Made by a program: the position numbers and the translations under genes | The notes under the pieces: generated by a model | Databases searched by the model: none | Told to the model about the DNA's origin: nothing | The model's input: the letters and a program-made list of their open reading frames with translations, nothing else | Assembly: GCF_030403745.1 (NCBI RefSeq) | Contig: NZ_JAQMWP010000001.1 | Coordinates: forward strand, 310,001 to 374,000 | DNA length: 64,000 nt | DNA from: Streptomyces sp. S.PB5 | GTDB taxonomy: Bacteria > Actinomycetota > Actinomycetes > Streptomycetales > Streptomycetaceae | Reading direction: 5' to 3' | Shown here: piece by piece, positions 25,598-34,251 of the stretch | Layout: every line of letters starts with the position of its first letter | How positions within the stretch are numbered: the stretch's first letter is position 1

Positions 25598-25626
25598 TTC
25601 ACAACTATCGGGAGCTGGGCTATACA
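25598..25626 (+). promoter_or_regulatory. Promoter of the MaoC-ADH-SDR operon
   Basis: TTCACA (25598-25603) and TATACA (25621-25626) are separated by exactly 17 bp, a good vegetative-type promoter in a 309-bp gene-free stretch between the kinase and MaoC genes. A KstR-type operator follows 13 bp after the -10 box. A CTGAC-ATGCC-GTCAG inverted repeat sits upstream at about 25578-25592. Confidence 0.55.
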
Positions 25627-25639
25627 GGGGTCGCCGTAC

Positions 25640-25653
25640 TGGAACGCGTTCTA
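25640..25653. promoter_or_regulatory. KstR-type operator candidate 3
   Basis: TGGAACGCGTTCTA matches TnnAACnnGTTnnA exactly and is near palindromic. Placed just downstream of the predicted transcription start of the MaoC-ADH-SDR operon, it is well sited for repression. Confidence 0.75.
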
Positions 25654-25791
25654 GAAGAGCCCCACCCCGAGCCCCACCCCGAGCATCACCCCGAACGCCT
25701 CCGGCCCGGCCCCGTGAACGACCTCGGTGCGGCCGACGGTGCGGACGGCCGTACCGAGGTCTCCGATCCGGAGCGAGCCCTCAGGAGCCCC

Positions 25792-26649
25792 ATGCCCATC
25801 GACGCCGCCAAGGCCGTTGCCGCCGAGCCCAGGACGGGCGAGATCACCTGGAACTCCAAGGACGTGCAGCTCTACCACCTCGGCGTCGGCGCCGGAATCC
25901 CCGCCACCGACCCCGACGAGCTGCGCTACACCCTGGAGTCCCGCCTCCACGTCCTGCCGAGCTTCGCCACCGTCGCGGGCAACGGCTCACCCGGCGTGAT
26001 CAGCGGTCTGTCCATGCCCGGCATCGAGGTGGACCTCGCCAAGGTCCTGCACGGCGGCCAGTCGCTCACCCTGCACCGCCCCATCCCCGTCGAGGGCGCG
26101 GCGACCGCCACCGGCCGGATCGCCGCCGTCTACGACAAGGGCAAGGCGGCCGTCCTCGTCATGCGCACCGAAGTCGCCGACGCCGAGGGCCCGTTGTGGA
26201 CCAACGACGCCCAGATCTTCGTACGGGGCGAAGGCGGCTGGGGCGGCGACCGGGGGCCGTCCGCCCGGCTCGACCCGCCCTCCGGCGAGCCCGGCCGGAT
26301 CGTCGAGCGGGCCGTCCGCGAGGACCAGGCCCTGCTCTACCGGCTCTCCGGCGACTGGAACCCGCTGCACGCCGACCCCGAGTTCGCCAAGGTCGCCGGG
26401 TTCGAACGGCCCATCCTGCACGGGCTGTGCACCTACGGCATCACGCTCAAGGCCGTCGTAGACACGCTGCTGGGCGGGGATGTGACACGGGTGCGGTCGT
26501 ACGTCACCCGGTTCGCCGGGGTCGTGTACCCGGGGGAGACCCTGCGCATCCGGATGTGGCAGCAGCAGGACGCCGTCCGGGTCGCCGTGAGCGCCGTCGA
26601 GCGGGGCGATGTGCCGGTCCTCGCCGACACCGTCGTCGAACACACGTAA
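25792..26649 (+). CDS. MaoC-family enoyl-CoA hydratase 2
   Basis: A 285-residue two-hotdog hydratase, the usual length of type 2 enoyl-CoA hydratases. The N-terminal hotdog carries YHLGVGAGIP; the C-terminal hotdog carries the catalytic motif in LYRLSGDWNPLHADPEFAKV, GFERPILHGLCTYG. The Asp (D of GDWNPLH) and His of the NPLHxDP signature are present. It hydrates trans-2-enoyl-CoA to (R)-3-hydroxyacyl-CoA. The layout follows Rv3389c-like proteins linked to side-chain oxidation of sterols in mycobacteria. AGGAG lies 4 bases ahead of the ATG. First gene of the operon behind the KstR-type site. Confidence 0.9.
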   Translation: MPIDAAKAVAAEPRTGEITWNSKDVQLYHLGVGAGIPATDPDELRYTLESRLHVLPSFATVAGNGSPGVISGLSMPGIEVDLAKVLHGGQSLTLHRPIPVEGAATATGRIAAVYDKGKAAVLVMRTEVADAEGPLWTNDAQIFVRGEGGWGGDRGPSARLDPPSGEPGRIVERAVREDQALLYRLSGDWNPLHADPEFAKVAGFERPILHGLCTYGITLKAVVDTLLGGDVTRVRSYVTRFAGVVYPGETLRIRMWQQQDAVRVAVSAVERGDVPVLADTVVEHT

Positions 26650-26688
26650 TTCCACTCGCCGTTGAGGCTGTCTGAGGGGAGCCGCACC

Positions 26689-27765
26689 ATGCGCGCAGCC
26701 GTACTGCACGAGATCGGCCAGGACAAGCTGGAGGTCCTCGACGACGTCGAGGCGGTGGGGTTCGGGCCCGGAAAGGTCAGGATCAGGGTGCGGGCCGCGG
26801 GGCTGTGCCACTCGGACCTGTCCGGGATGAGCGGCGTACTGCCGCAGCCGGCGCCCTTCGTGCCCGGTCACGAGGGCGCGGGCGAGATCCTCGAAGTCGG
26901 CGAAGGCGTCGGCCACTTGAAGGCCGGTGACCGGGTTGTCGTCTGCTGGCTGCCCGCCTGCGGTGCCTGTCCCGCCTGCAAGCGCGGCCAGACCGAACTG
27001 TGTCTGGCCGGGTTCATGAACGCCGGCACCCCCAACTTCAAGCGTCCCTCCGGCGATGTCTTCGGCATGGCCGGCACCGGCACCTTCGCCGAGGAGGTCG
27101 TCGTCGACGCCGGCTGCGCGGTGCCGATCCCCGACGACGTGCCCTTCGACATCGCCGCGCTGATCGGCTGCGGGGTCACCACCGGACTCGGCGCCGCCCT
27201 CAACACCGCCGATGTCGCGGCCGGTTCGTCCGTCGCCGTCATCGGCTGCGGCGGCGTCGGCATCTCCGCGATCCAGGGCGCCCGGCTCAAGGGCGCCGCC
27301 GAGATCGTGGCCGTCGACCCGGTGCGGACCCGCCGCGAGTCCGCCCTCAAGTTCGGTGCCACCAGGGCCGTTTCACCCGACGAGCTCGCCGACGCCAAGC
27401 AGCAGATCACCGCGGGCGAGGGCTTCGACTACGTCTTCGAGGTCGTCGGCAAGTCGGCCACCGCCCGCACGGCGTACGAGAACACCCGGCGCGGCGGCAC
27501 TCTCGTCGTGGTCGGCGCGGGGGCCATGGACGACAACCTCCAGCTCAACATGTTCGAGCTGTTCTTCGACGAGAAGCGGATCCTGCCGTCCATGTACGGC
27601 GGCGGCGACGTCCTGACCTCCTACGAGCGGACCATCGCCCTGTGGCGGGCCGGCCGCGTCGACCTGGAGGGGCTCATCACCCACCGCGTCCCGCTGGCCG
27701 ACATCAACGAGGCCCTGGACCAGATGCGGACCGGCACTTCGCTCCGGACCTGCATCGAGCTGTGA
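26689..27765 (+). CDS. Zinc-dependent alcohol dehydrogenase (MDR family)
   Basis: A 358-residue medium-chain dehydrogenase. Catalytic zinc ligands are Cys in LCHSDLSG and His in PGHEGAGEI; structural-zinc cysteines appear in CGACPACKRGQTELC; the Rossmann loop is VIGCGGVGISAIQGA. It oxidises an alcohol to an aldehyde or ketone with NAD+. It is 39 bp after MaoC and 42 bp before the SDR gene, so all three are co-transcribed. The ALDH at 1979 could follow it in a pathway, but this is inference. Confidence 0.92.
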   Translation: MRAAVLHEIGQDKLEVLDDVEAVGFGPGKVRIRVRAAGLCHSDLSGMSGVLPQPAPFVPGHEGAGEILEVGEGVGHLKAGDRVVVCWLPACGACPACKRGQTELCLAGFMNAGTPNFKRPSGDVFGMAGTGTFAEEVVVDAGCAVPIPDDVPFDIAALIGCGVTTGLGAALNTADVAAGSSVAVIGCGGVGISAIQGARLKGAAEIVAVDPVRTRRESALKFGATRAVSPDELADAKQQITAGEGFDYVFEVVGKSATARTAYENTRRGGTLVVVGAGAMDDNLQLNMFELFFDEKRILPSMYGGGDVLTSYERTIALWRAGRVDLEGLITHRVPLADINEALDQMRTGTSLRTCIEL

Positions 27766-27807
27766 GAGGTCCGGGGGAACTCTGGGGGAAAGAGGGGAAC
27801 TCCACGT

Positions 27808-28746
27808 ATGTCACTGCCACTTGAGGGACTCTCCGCGATCGTCACCGGCGCCGGACGCGGACTCGGCCGGGCCGAGGCGCTCGAACTCGCCCGGCTCGGC
27901 GCGGCCGTCGTCGTCAACGACTACGGTCAGCCCGGCCGGGACGGTTCCGGTGAGGCCTCCGCGGGCCCCGCCGAGGAGGTCGCCGCCGAGATCCGCGCCA
28001 CGGGCGGCAAGGCGCTCGCCCACACCGGGGACGTGTCCGACTTCCAACAGGCGCAGCAGCTCATCCAGTTGGCGGTGTCGGAGTTCGGCAAGCTCGACAT
28101 CCTCGTCAACAACGCGGGCATCCTGCGCGACCGCATGGTCTTCTCCATGACCGAGCAGGAGTGGGACTCGGTGATCCGGGTCCACCTCAAGGGGCACTTC
28201 AACACCACCCGCTTCGCCGCCGCGCACTGGCGGGAGCGCTCCAAGGCGGCGGGAGGGCCGGTGTACGGGCGGATCGTGAACACCTCCTCGGAGGCGTTCC
28301 TCGCGGGCTCGGCCGGACAGCCCAACTACGCGGCGGCGAAAGGCGGAATCGTCGGCCTGACCACCTCCACGGCCCTCGCCCTCGCCAAGTACGGCGTCAC
28401 CGCGAACGCCATCTGCCCCCGCGCCCGCACCCGGATGACCGAGGACGTCTTCGCGGGCCTCCAGCTCCCCGACGCCGGCCTCGACCCACTCGCCCCCGAG
28501 CATGTCGCCCCGCTCGTCGGCTACTTGGCCTCCCCGGCTGCCGCGCGCGTCAACGGCCAGCTTCTCGTCGTACACGGAGGGATGGTTGCCGTCGTCGAAC
28601 GGCCGCGGGTACAGGCCAAGTTCGACAGTAAGCAGGAGACCTTCACCTACGACGAACTCGACGCCCTGCTCACCCCGCACTACGCGGCGCAGCCGGTGGG
28701 GGAGACGTTCGGAGCGGCGGAAGTACTGGGGCTCAAGCGGGAGTAG
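27808..28746 (+). CDS. Short-chain dehydrogenase, Hsd4A-like
   Basis: A 312-residue SDR. It has the cofactor loop TGAGRGLGRAEALEL, NNAG (ILVNNAGILRD) and the catalytic Ser-Tyr-Lys set in VNTSSEAF, QPNYAAAKGG. The VVVNDYGQPGRDGSG insert and the 60-residue C-terminal extension match the 17-beta-HSD type 4 (MFE-2) dehydrogenase unit, called Hsd4A in rhodococci. With the MaoC hydratase it would make the hydratase plus 3-hydroxyacyl-CoA dehydrogenase pair of beta-oxidation. Third gene of the operon, closed by a strong terminator. Confidence 0.9.
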   Translation: MSLPLEGLSAIVTGAGRGLGRAEALELARLGAAVVVNDYGQPGRDGSGEASAGPAEEVAAEIRATGGKALAHTGDVSDFQQAQQLIQLAVSEFGKLDILVNNAGILRDRMVFSMTEQEWDSVIRVHLKGHFNTTRFAAAHWRERSKAAGGPVYGRIVNTSSEAFLAGSAGQPNYAAAKGGIVGLTTSTALALAKYGVTANAICPRARTRMTEDVFAGLQLPDAGLDPLAPEHVAPLVGYLASPAAARVNGQLLVVHGGMVAVVERPRVQAKFDSKQETFTYDELDALLTPHYAAQPVGETFGAAEVLGLKRE

Positions 28747-28765
28747 GAGACCCACGGGCATACGG

Positions 28766-28801
28766 AAGGGGTCCGCGTGTCAGCCGACACGCGGACCCCT
28801 T
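28766..28801. terminator. Perfect hairpin terminator, likely bidirectional
   Basis: A 16-bp perfect stem (28766-28781 with 28786-28801) and a 4-base AGCC loop. It lies between the stop of the SDR gene and the stop of the convergent small gene, so it probably ends both. Confidence 0.92.
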
Positions 28802-28811
28802 CGCCGTACCG

Positions 28812-28967
28812 TCAGGCAGCCTTCTCGGCTTCCTCCACCGGCTTGCGGTGGCGGCCGCGAGGGGCCGACTCACCGTCCTGTGCCGAGACCTGACCCCGGT
28901 GCCTGCCGTGGCCGGCGGACTCCTGGACATCGGTGCGCGGCGGCTGGATCGTGCTTGCGTCGCTCAT
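28812..28967 (-). CDS. Small hydrophilic protein (51 residues)
   Basis: A 51-residue frame starting MSDASTIQPPRTDVQESAGH and ending RKPVEEAEKAA. It is very charged, with many histidine and arginine residues, no membrane helix and no cysteine, and looks disordered. A GGTGAG-like site precedes the ATG. GC3 is high and a strong convergent hairpin follows its stop, both typical of a real gene. I recall very similar short conserved Streptomyces proteins but know no function. Confidence 0.7.
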   Translation of the reverse strand: MSDASTIQPPRTDVQESAGHGRHRGQVSAQDGESAPRGRHRKPVEEAEKAA

Positions 28968-29063
28968 CGGAAAAACTCACCCCGTCAACATGATCTTTCT
29001 AACAGCCGGGCGAGTTTAACCGGCGCACCACGGGGCGGATCCAGACGGCCACGCCAACCGGCA

Positions 29064-30320
29064 CTAGTTCGTTACAAGACCACCCAACGGCGTTTTCCCG
29101 AGGTCCTTGACGGGCGCTTTGCCGAGTGCCTCCAACGGGGCCTTGCCCAGCGGCACGGGCCGCGCCACGACAGGCTCCGGAGGATCCGGTTCCGACGGCC
29201 CGTCCGAGCTCGACGGCCTCCCCGGCGCCGGCTCGTCGGCCGTTCCGTCCCGGACCGGATCCTCCGGGCCCGCGTCCCCCGCCCTTCCCCCGCCCCCCGG
29301 TTCCCCCGCCGGCACGGTCAACTCGGCCAGCGCGCACGGCACCTCGTCCGTGGTGTACGGCAGCCGCAGCACCCCGTCCCGCGTCCACAGCCCGGCCCCC
29401 GTCAGCCACCCCATGGGCGCCGCGAGATGGTGCACCTGCCGCTCGTCGGGCCGCCACAGCCCGACCCAGCTGCCGACCGGCCCGTCGATCCGCAACGCCA
29501 CCGCGCAGCTTTCCGGCATCAGCACCTGCCCGGGCTGTATGGCGAACGGCGTCACCACGCACTCCGGCATCCTGAGGCTCTCCGGGAACCGCACCGGCAG
29601 CGTGCTCCCCAGTACGCCCCACCCGAGCCGCTCCTCACCGGGCGCGTCCGAGCGGATCAGCAGCAGCCCGCTGTCCGGGTCGGCGAGCAGCAGCCGGTCG
29701 TCACTGCCCACGGCGATCTGCAGCAGCGGCGAGACCTCGCCACCCCGCTCCAGATCCACCACGATCGTCTTGACGCACCCCCCGACCTCCCGGTCGAGCG
29801 CCAGCATCCGCCCCGTCCGGTCCAGCCACACCCCGCCCGAGCAGCGACCCGGGATCTCCGCGAGATGCTCGGGCCCGAAGGCGCCCCCCGCCACCAGCCA
29901 CACCGCCGTCGAATGCCGGCCCACGGCGATGGCGTACGCCTTCTCGCCCCCCGGCGCGGGCGGCAGCAGCCGCAGCCGGGTGCCCTCCTCGGGGCATTCG
30001 ACCGCCCCGAGCAGCAGCTCACCGGTGCCGGGTCCGGTCGGGTAGAGCAGCGAGAAGTTGTGCCGCCCGTCGGCGAACCGCCGGATCAGGACCCGTCCGT
30101 CGCCCATCGGGTGCACCTCGGTGCCGGGCTCCTCCGGCTGGTTGCCGGGCAACGGCACCGCATACGGCTCGGGGCCGTCCAGTGTCCAGCGCTCCGGGAA
30201 CCAGGAGTCGCCGTCACGCGTGAGGCGGGCGGCGTAAGCGCCGTCCGCGGTGATCGTGCAGCCAGCCTGCGGCGTACCGTCCTCGTCCGCCGCCGTGGGC
30301 TCGATCGCACAGGCCGTCAT
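29064..30320 (-). CDS. Protein of unknown function with repeated beta-blades
   Basis: A 418-residue protein with repeating strand pairs such as RVLIRRFADGRHNFSLLYPT, LRLLPPAPGGEKAYAIAVGR, GGVWLDRTGRMLALDREVGG, which resemble propeller blades of WD40/TolB type. The C-terminal 75 residues are Pro/Gly/Asp-rich and disordered. No signal peptide or membrane helix is seen. GGAGGTGA stands 7 bases before the ATG at 30320. No close family is recognised. Confidence 0.7.
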   Translation of the reverse strand: MTACAIEPTAADEDGTPQAGCTITADGAYAARLTRDGDSWFPERWTLDGPEPYAVPLPGNQPEEPGTEVHPMGDGRVLIRRFADGRHNFSLLYPTGPGTGELLLGAVECPEEGTRLRLLPPAPGGEKAYAIAVGRHSTAVWLVAGGAFGPEHLAEIPGRCSGGVWLDRTGRMLALDREVGGCVKTIVVDLERGGEVSPLLQIAVGSDDRLLLADPDSGLLLIRSDAPGEERLGWGVLGSTLPVRFPESLRMPECVVTPFAIQPGQVLMPESCAVALRIDGPVGSWVGLWRPDERQVHHLAAPMGWLTGAGLWTRDGVLRLPYTTDEVPCALAELTVPAGEPGGGGRAGDAGPEDPVRDGTADEPAPGRPSSSDGPSEPDPPEPVVARPVPLGKAPLEALGKAPVKDLGKTPLGGLVTN

Positions 30321-30507
30321 CGTTCGGTCACCTCCGGCCACGAAGCTAGTTTTCGCACGCACAGACGGGGGACCGGCCGCCTACCACTTCACACAAAGGG
30401 GTGGCCCAGGAACGATTCGCCTGAGGAAACCGGGGCGATTGTGCTGTACGGGGCGAGCGGCGCCCGCACCGGTACAACGGCACAGAACAGCCAGGTAGCC
30501 TTTTCCC

Positions 30508-31377
30508 GTGTCCCCTGTGTCTGTGCCCCGTCTGTCCGAAGTGATCGCCGCGCTGGAGAACCTGTGGCCCGCCGAGCGTGCCGAGTCCTGGGACGCGGTC
30601 GGCACCGTCGTGGGCGACCCCGACCAGGAGGTCACGCGGGTCCTGTTCGCCGTCGACCCGGTCCAGGAGATCGTCGACGAGGCGGTGAAGCTGGGCGCCG
30701 ACCTGCTGGTCACCCACCACCCCCTCTATCTGCGCGGCACGACGACGGTCGCGGCGACCCACTTCAAGGGCCGCGTCGTCCACACCCTCATCAAGAACGA
30801 CATCGCGCTGCACGTGGCCCACACCAACGCGGACACGGCGGACCCGGGCGTGAGCGACGCGCTGGCGGGCGCGCTGGACCTGCGGGTCGTACGGCCGCTG
30901 GTGCCGGACGCGACGGACCCGTCAGGCCGCCGGGGCCTCGGCCGCATCTGCGAGCTGGACCACCCCCTGCCGCTCCGTGAACTCGCCCGTAAGGCCGCCG
31001 AACGCCTCCCCGCCACCGCGCAGGGCATCCGCGTGGCAGGCGACCCCGAATCGGTCATCCGCACGATCGCCGTCAGCGGCGGCTCCGGCGACAGCCTCTT
31101 CGACGTCGTACGAGCCGCGGGCGTCGACGCCTTCCTGACCGCGGACCTCCGCCACCACCCGGCCTCCGAGGCCGTGGCCCACAGTCCTCTCGCGCTGCTC
31201 GACGCGGCGCACTGGGCCACCGAGTGGCCCTGGTGCGAGCTGGCCGCCACCCAGCTCGACGAGATCTCCGACCGTCACGGATGGGGCCTGCGCGTCCACG
31301 TGTCCAAGACGGTCACCGACCCCTGGACCGCCCACGCGGCGTCCAGCACCTCTGACTCACTGGGAGCCCCCAACTGA
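30508..31377 (+). CDS. Nif3-like dinuclear metal centre protein
   Basis: A 289-residue member of the Nif3/YbgI (DUF34) family: LGADLLVTHHPLYLRGT holds the first metal-binding histidines, DIALHVAHTNADTADPG the next, and DLRHHPASEA the C-terminal site. The family is a possible GTP cyclohydrolase-like or metal-binding hexamer of uncertain role. GTG start. The stop is joined to a rare CTG start of the next gene, and the group Nif3-like, zinc-ribbon protein, RNase HI-phosphatase is conserved in Streptomyces. Confidence 0.9.
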   Translation: MSPVSVPRLSEVIAALENLWPAERAESWDAVGTVVGDPDQEVTRVLFAVDPVQEIVDEAVKLGADLLVTHHPLYLRGTTTVAATHFKGRVVHTLIKNDIALHVAHTNADTADPGVSDALAGALDLRVVRPLVPDATDPSGRRGLGRICELDHPLPLRELARKAAERLPATAQGIRVAGDPESVIRTIAVSGGSGDSLFDVVRAAGVDAFLTADLRHHPASEAVAHSPLALLDAAHWATEWPWCELAATQLDEISDRHGWGLRVHVSKTVTDPWTAHAASSTSDSLGAPN

Positions 31378-32117
31378 ACGCCGCGCCCGCCGACCAGATC
31401 CGTCTTCTCGACGTCCAGGCCCTCGACGTACGCCTCCAGCAGCTCGCCCACAAGCGGAAGTCGCTGCCCGAGCACGCCGAGATCGAGGCGCTGACCAAGG
31501 ACCACGTCCAGCTGCGCGACCTGCTCGTGGCCGCGCAGACCGAGGAGAGCGACACCGCCCGCGAGCAGACCAAGGCCGAGCAGGACGTCGACCAGGTCCG
31601 CCAGCGCGCCGCCCGCGACCAGCAGCGCCTGGACTCCGGCGCGGTCACGTCCCCCAAGGACCTGGAGAACCTCCAGCGCGAGATCACCTCCCTCGCCAAG
31701 CGCCAGGGCGACCTGGAGGACATCGTCCTGGAGGTCATGGAGCGCCGTGAGTCCGCCCAGGAGCGGGTCGCCGAGCTGACCGAGCGGGTCGGTGCGGTCC
31801 AGGGCAAGATTGACGACGCCACCGCCCGCCGTGAGGCCGCCTTCGAGGGCATCGACGGCGAGGTCGCCACGGTCACCAAGGAGCGCGAGGTCATCGCGGG
31901 CACCATCCCCGCGGACCTCCTCAAGCTCTACGACAAGCTCCGCGAGCAGCAGGGCGGCATCGGCGCGGCGAAGCTGTACCAGCGCACCTGCCAGGGCTGC
32001 CGCCAGGAACTCGCCATCACCGACATCAACGAGATCCGCGCGGCGGCGCCGGACACGGTGGTGCGGTGCGAGAACTGCCGCCGCATCCTGGTGCGTACGG
32101 CGGAGTCGGGTCTGTAG
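31374..32117 (+). CDS. Coiled-coil zinc-ribbon protein (C4-type), CTG start
   Basis: A 247-residue protein: an N-terminal coiled coil (about residues 1-190) rich in Glu/Gln/Arg heptads, and a C-terminal zinc ribbon with CQGC (about residue 206) and CENC in VRCENCRRILVR. The family (DUF164/CT398-like) is thought to bind RNA or partner nucleases. Between the upstream in-frame stop (31353-31355) and GTG at 31527 there is no ATG, GTG or TTG. The family N-terminus is reached only from CTG at 31374, with GGGAG 7 bases ahead, overlapping the Nif3 stop as CTGA. That makes CTG the most likely start, through translational coupling. Confidence 0.85.
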   Translation: MNAAPADQIRLLDVQALDVRLQQLAHKRKSLPEHAEIEALTKDHVQLRDLLVAAQTEESDTAREQTKAEQDVDQVRQRAARDQQRLDSGAVTSPKDLENLQREITSLAKRQGDLEDIVLEVMERRESAQERVAELTERVGAVQGKIDDATARREAAFEGIDGEVATVTKEREVIAGTIPADLLKLYDKLREQQGGIGAAKLYQRTCQGCRQELAITDINEIRAAAPDTVVRCENCRRILVRTAESGL

Positions 32118-32128
32118 GGAATCCGGGT

Positions 32129-32191
32129 CGGACAAGGGTCTGAGACTGTCGGGCAAGGGTCTGAGGCTGTCGGACAAGGGTCTGAGGCTGG
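32129..32191 (+). repeat. Three 21-bp tandem repeats
   Basis: CGGACAAGGGTCTGAGRCTGT occurs three times in a row (21 bp each, 2-3 mismatches) in the 96-bp gap ahead of the RNase HI-phosphatase gene. The length of 21 bp is about two turns of DNA. Confidence 0.85.
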
Positions 32192-32213
32192 GGCCAGGTA
32201 AGGGGCGCTGCAC

Positions 32214-33560
32214 GTGCGGGAGTTCATCGTCGAGGCCGACGGCGGGTCCCGGGGCAACCCCGGACCCGCGGGCTACGGCTCCGTGGTCATCGACGCGGCC
32301 ACCGGCGAGACGCTGGCGGAACGGGCCGAGTACATCGGCGTCGCGACGAACAACGTCGCCGAGTACCGGGGGCTGGTCGCCGGCCTGCGCGCGGCGCACG
32401 AACTCGACCCCACCGCGTCCATCCACGTCCGCATGGACTCCAAGCTCGTCGTCGAGCAGATGTCCGGCCGCTGGAAGATCAAGCACCCGGACATGAAGCC
32501 GCTGGCCATGGAGGCGGGCCGGGTGTTCCCGGCGGACCGCGTCACCTACGAGTGGATTCCGCGGGAGAGGAACAAGCACGCGGATCGCCTGGCCAACGAG
32601 GCGATGGACGCGGGCAAGCGGGGCGAGCAGTGGTCGGCCTCGGCTTCCACGGCGGAGCTGGACGTGAAGGCCGCGACGCCTGAGCCGTCCGGCCCGCCGG
32701 GGGACGCGGTCGCGGGGGTGGCGCGGGCGCGGGCGGCCTTGGCTTCGGCTTCCGTCGCCTCTGCGGCGGGGTCCTCCGCTGGCGCTGTTGCGTCCACTTC
32801 CGCCGCCTCCACCTCCACCTCCGCGTCCTCGGCCTCCTTTTCCCCGGGATCGGGGGGCGGAGCCGCCAAGGCCGAGGCTGATGTGCGAGCTGCGAAGGCT
32901 GTTGCGACTCCGGGTTGGGCACCTGCCGACATGGGTGCGCCCGCGACCTTTGTGCTGCTGCGGCACGGGGAGACTCCGCTGACGCCTCAGAAGCGGTTCT
33001 CGGGGAGTGGGGGGACGGATCCCTCGCTGTCCGACGTGGGGCGGGAGCAGGCCGAGCGGGTGGCGGCCGCGCTTGCCCGGCGGGGCACGATCCAGGAGAT
33101 TCTCGCGTCCCCGCTCGCCCGTACCCGGGAGACCGCCGGCGCCGTCGCCGAGCGGCTCGGGCTTGAGGTGACCGTCGAGGACGGGCTTCGGGAGACCGAC
33201 TTCGGGGCGTGGGAGGGGCTCACGTTCGCCGAGGTGCGGGAGCGGTACCCGCAGGACCTGAACAGGTGGCTGTCCGACCCCGACGCCGAACCCACCGGCG
33301 GTGGCGAGAGCTTCACGGCGACCGCGACCCGTATCGCCGCCACGAGGGACAAGCTGATCGCCGCCTACGCGGGGCGCACGGTCCTGCTCGTCACTCACGT
33401 CACGCCGATCAAGACGTTCGTACGGCTCGCGCTCGGCGCCCCGCCGGAGTCCCTGTTCAAGATGGAACTGTCGGCCGCGTCCCTGTCCGCCGTGGCGTAC
33501 TACGCGGACGGCAACGCGAGCGTACGGCTCTTCAACGACACGTCCCACCTGCGGGCCTGA
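32214..33560 (+). CDS. Bifunctional RNase HI / acid phosphatase
   Basis: A 448-residue two-domain enzyme. Residues 1-140 are RNase HI with catalytic acids in IVEADGGSRGNPG, AEYRGLVAGL, MDSKLVVEQ and KHADRLANEA. After an Ala/Ser-rich linker of about 90 residues, residues 235-448 form a histidine phosphatase (LLRHGETPLTPQKRFSGSG; E in LRETDFGAWEG; H in LVTHVTPIK) of the alpha-ribazole phosphatase type. This domain pair is described for Streptomyces SCO2299 and mycobacterial Rv2228c. The GTG start follows AGGGGCGCTGCAC. Its last 29 bases overlap the KDPG aldolase gene on the other strand. Confidence 0.93.
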   Translation: MREFIVEADGGSRGNPGPAGYGSVVIDAATGETLAERAEYIGVATNNVAEYRGLVAGLRAAHELDPTASIHVRMDSKLVVEQMSGRWKIKHPDMKPLAMEAGRVFPADRVTYEWIPRERNKHADRLANEAMDAGKRGEQWSASASTAELDVKAATPEPSGPPGDAVAGVARARAALASASVASAAGSSAGAVASTSAASTSTSASSASFSPGSGGGAAKAEADVRAAKAVATPGWAPADMGAPATFVLLRHGETPLTPQKRFSGSGGTDPSLSDVGREQAERVAAALARRGTIQEILASPLARTRETAGAVAERLGLEVTVEDGLRETDFGAWEGLTFAEVRERYPQDLNRWLSDPDAEPTGGGESFTATATRIAATRDKLIAAYAGRTVLLVTHVTPIKTFVRLALGAPPESLFKMELSAASLSAVAYYADGNASVRLFNDTSHLRA

Positions 33561-34164
33561 GCGCGGACGCGGCCCGGGCCAGTTCCTCGACCCGCCCCCA
33601 GTCCCGGGCCGCCACCGCGTCCGCCGGCAGCATCCAGGTCCCGCCCACGCAACCGACGTTGGGCAAGGACAGGTACTCCGGAGCGTTCGCGAGCCCGATA
33701 CCCCCCGTCGGACAGAACCGCGCCTGCGGCAACGGCCCCGCCAGCGACTTCAGATACGCCGTCCCGCCCGCCGCCTGAGCCGGGAAGAACTTCATCTCCC
33801 GCACCCCGCGCTCCAGCAGCGCCACGACCTCCGACGCCGTGGACACCCCCGGCAGGAACGGCACCCCGGACGCCCGCATCGCCTCCAGCAGTACGTCCGT
33901 CCAGCCCGGGCTCACGAGAAAACGGGCCCCGGCACACACGGACTCCGTCACCTGCTCCGGCGTGATCACCGTCCCCGCCCCGACCACCGCCTCCGGCACC
34001 CCGTCCGCGATCGCCCGTATCGCCTCCAGCGCCACCGGCGTCCGCAACGTCACCTCGATCGCCGGCAGCCCGCCGTCCACCAGCGCCCGCGCGAGCGGTA
34101 CGGCATCGGCGGCGTCCTCGATGACGACGACGGGCACGACGGGGGCGAGATCCAGCACGTTCAT
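33532..34164 (-). CDS. eda: KDPG/KHG aldolase
   Basis: A 210-residue class I aldolase of the Entner-Doudoroff/uronate route, which splits 2-keto-3-deoxy-6-phosphogluconate to pyruvate and glyceraldehyde 3-phosphate. Signatures are the active-site Glu in PAIEVTLRT, the Schiff-base Lys in REMKFFPAQAAGG, and CPTGGIGLANAPEYL phosphate loop. The C-terminus is convergent with and overlaps the phosphatase gene by 29 bp. No edd-like dehydratase lies next to it here. Confidence 0.88.
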   Translation of the reverse strand: MNVLDLAPVVPVVVIEDAADAVPLARALVDGGLPAIEVTLRTPVALEAIRAIADGVPEAVVGAGTVITPEQVTESVCAGARFLVSPGWTDVLLEAMRASGVPFLPGVSTASEVVALLERGVREMKFFPAQAAGGTAYLKSLAGPLPQARFCPTGGIGLANAPEYLSLPNVGCVGGTWMLPADAVAARDWGRVEELARAASALRPAGGTCR

Positions 34165-34251
34165 GACGTCATCGTGCCGATGAGGAGCGTTGGCTGCAAC
34201 GCCCGTTGCGAATGCTGCAATGCATGCTGGGGTGTGGGCTGAGGTGCGGGC

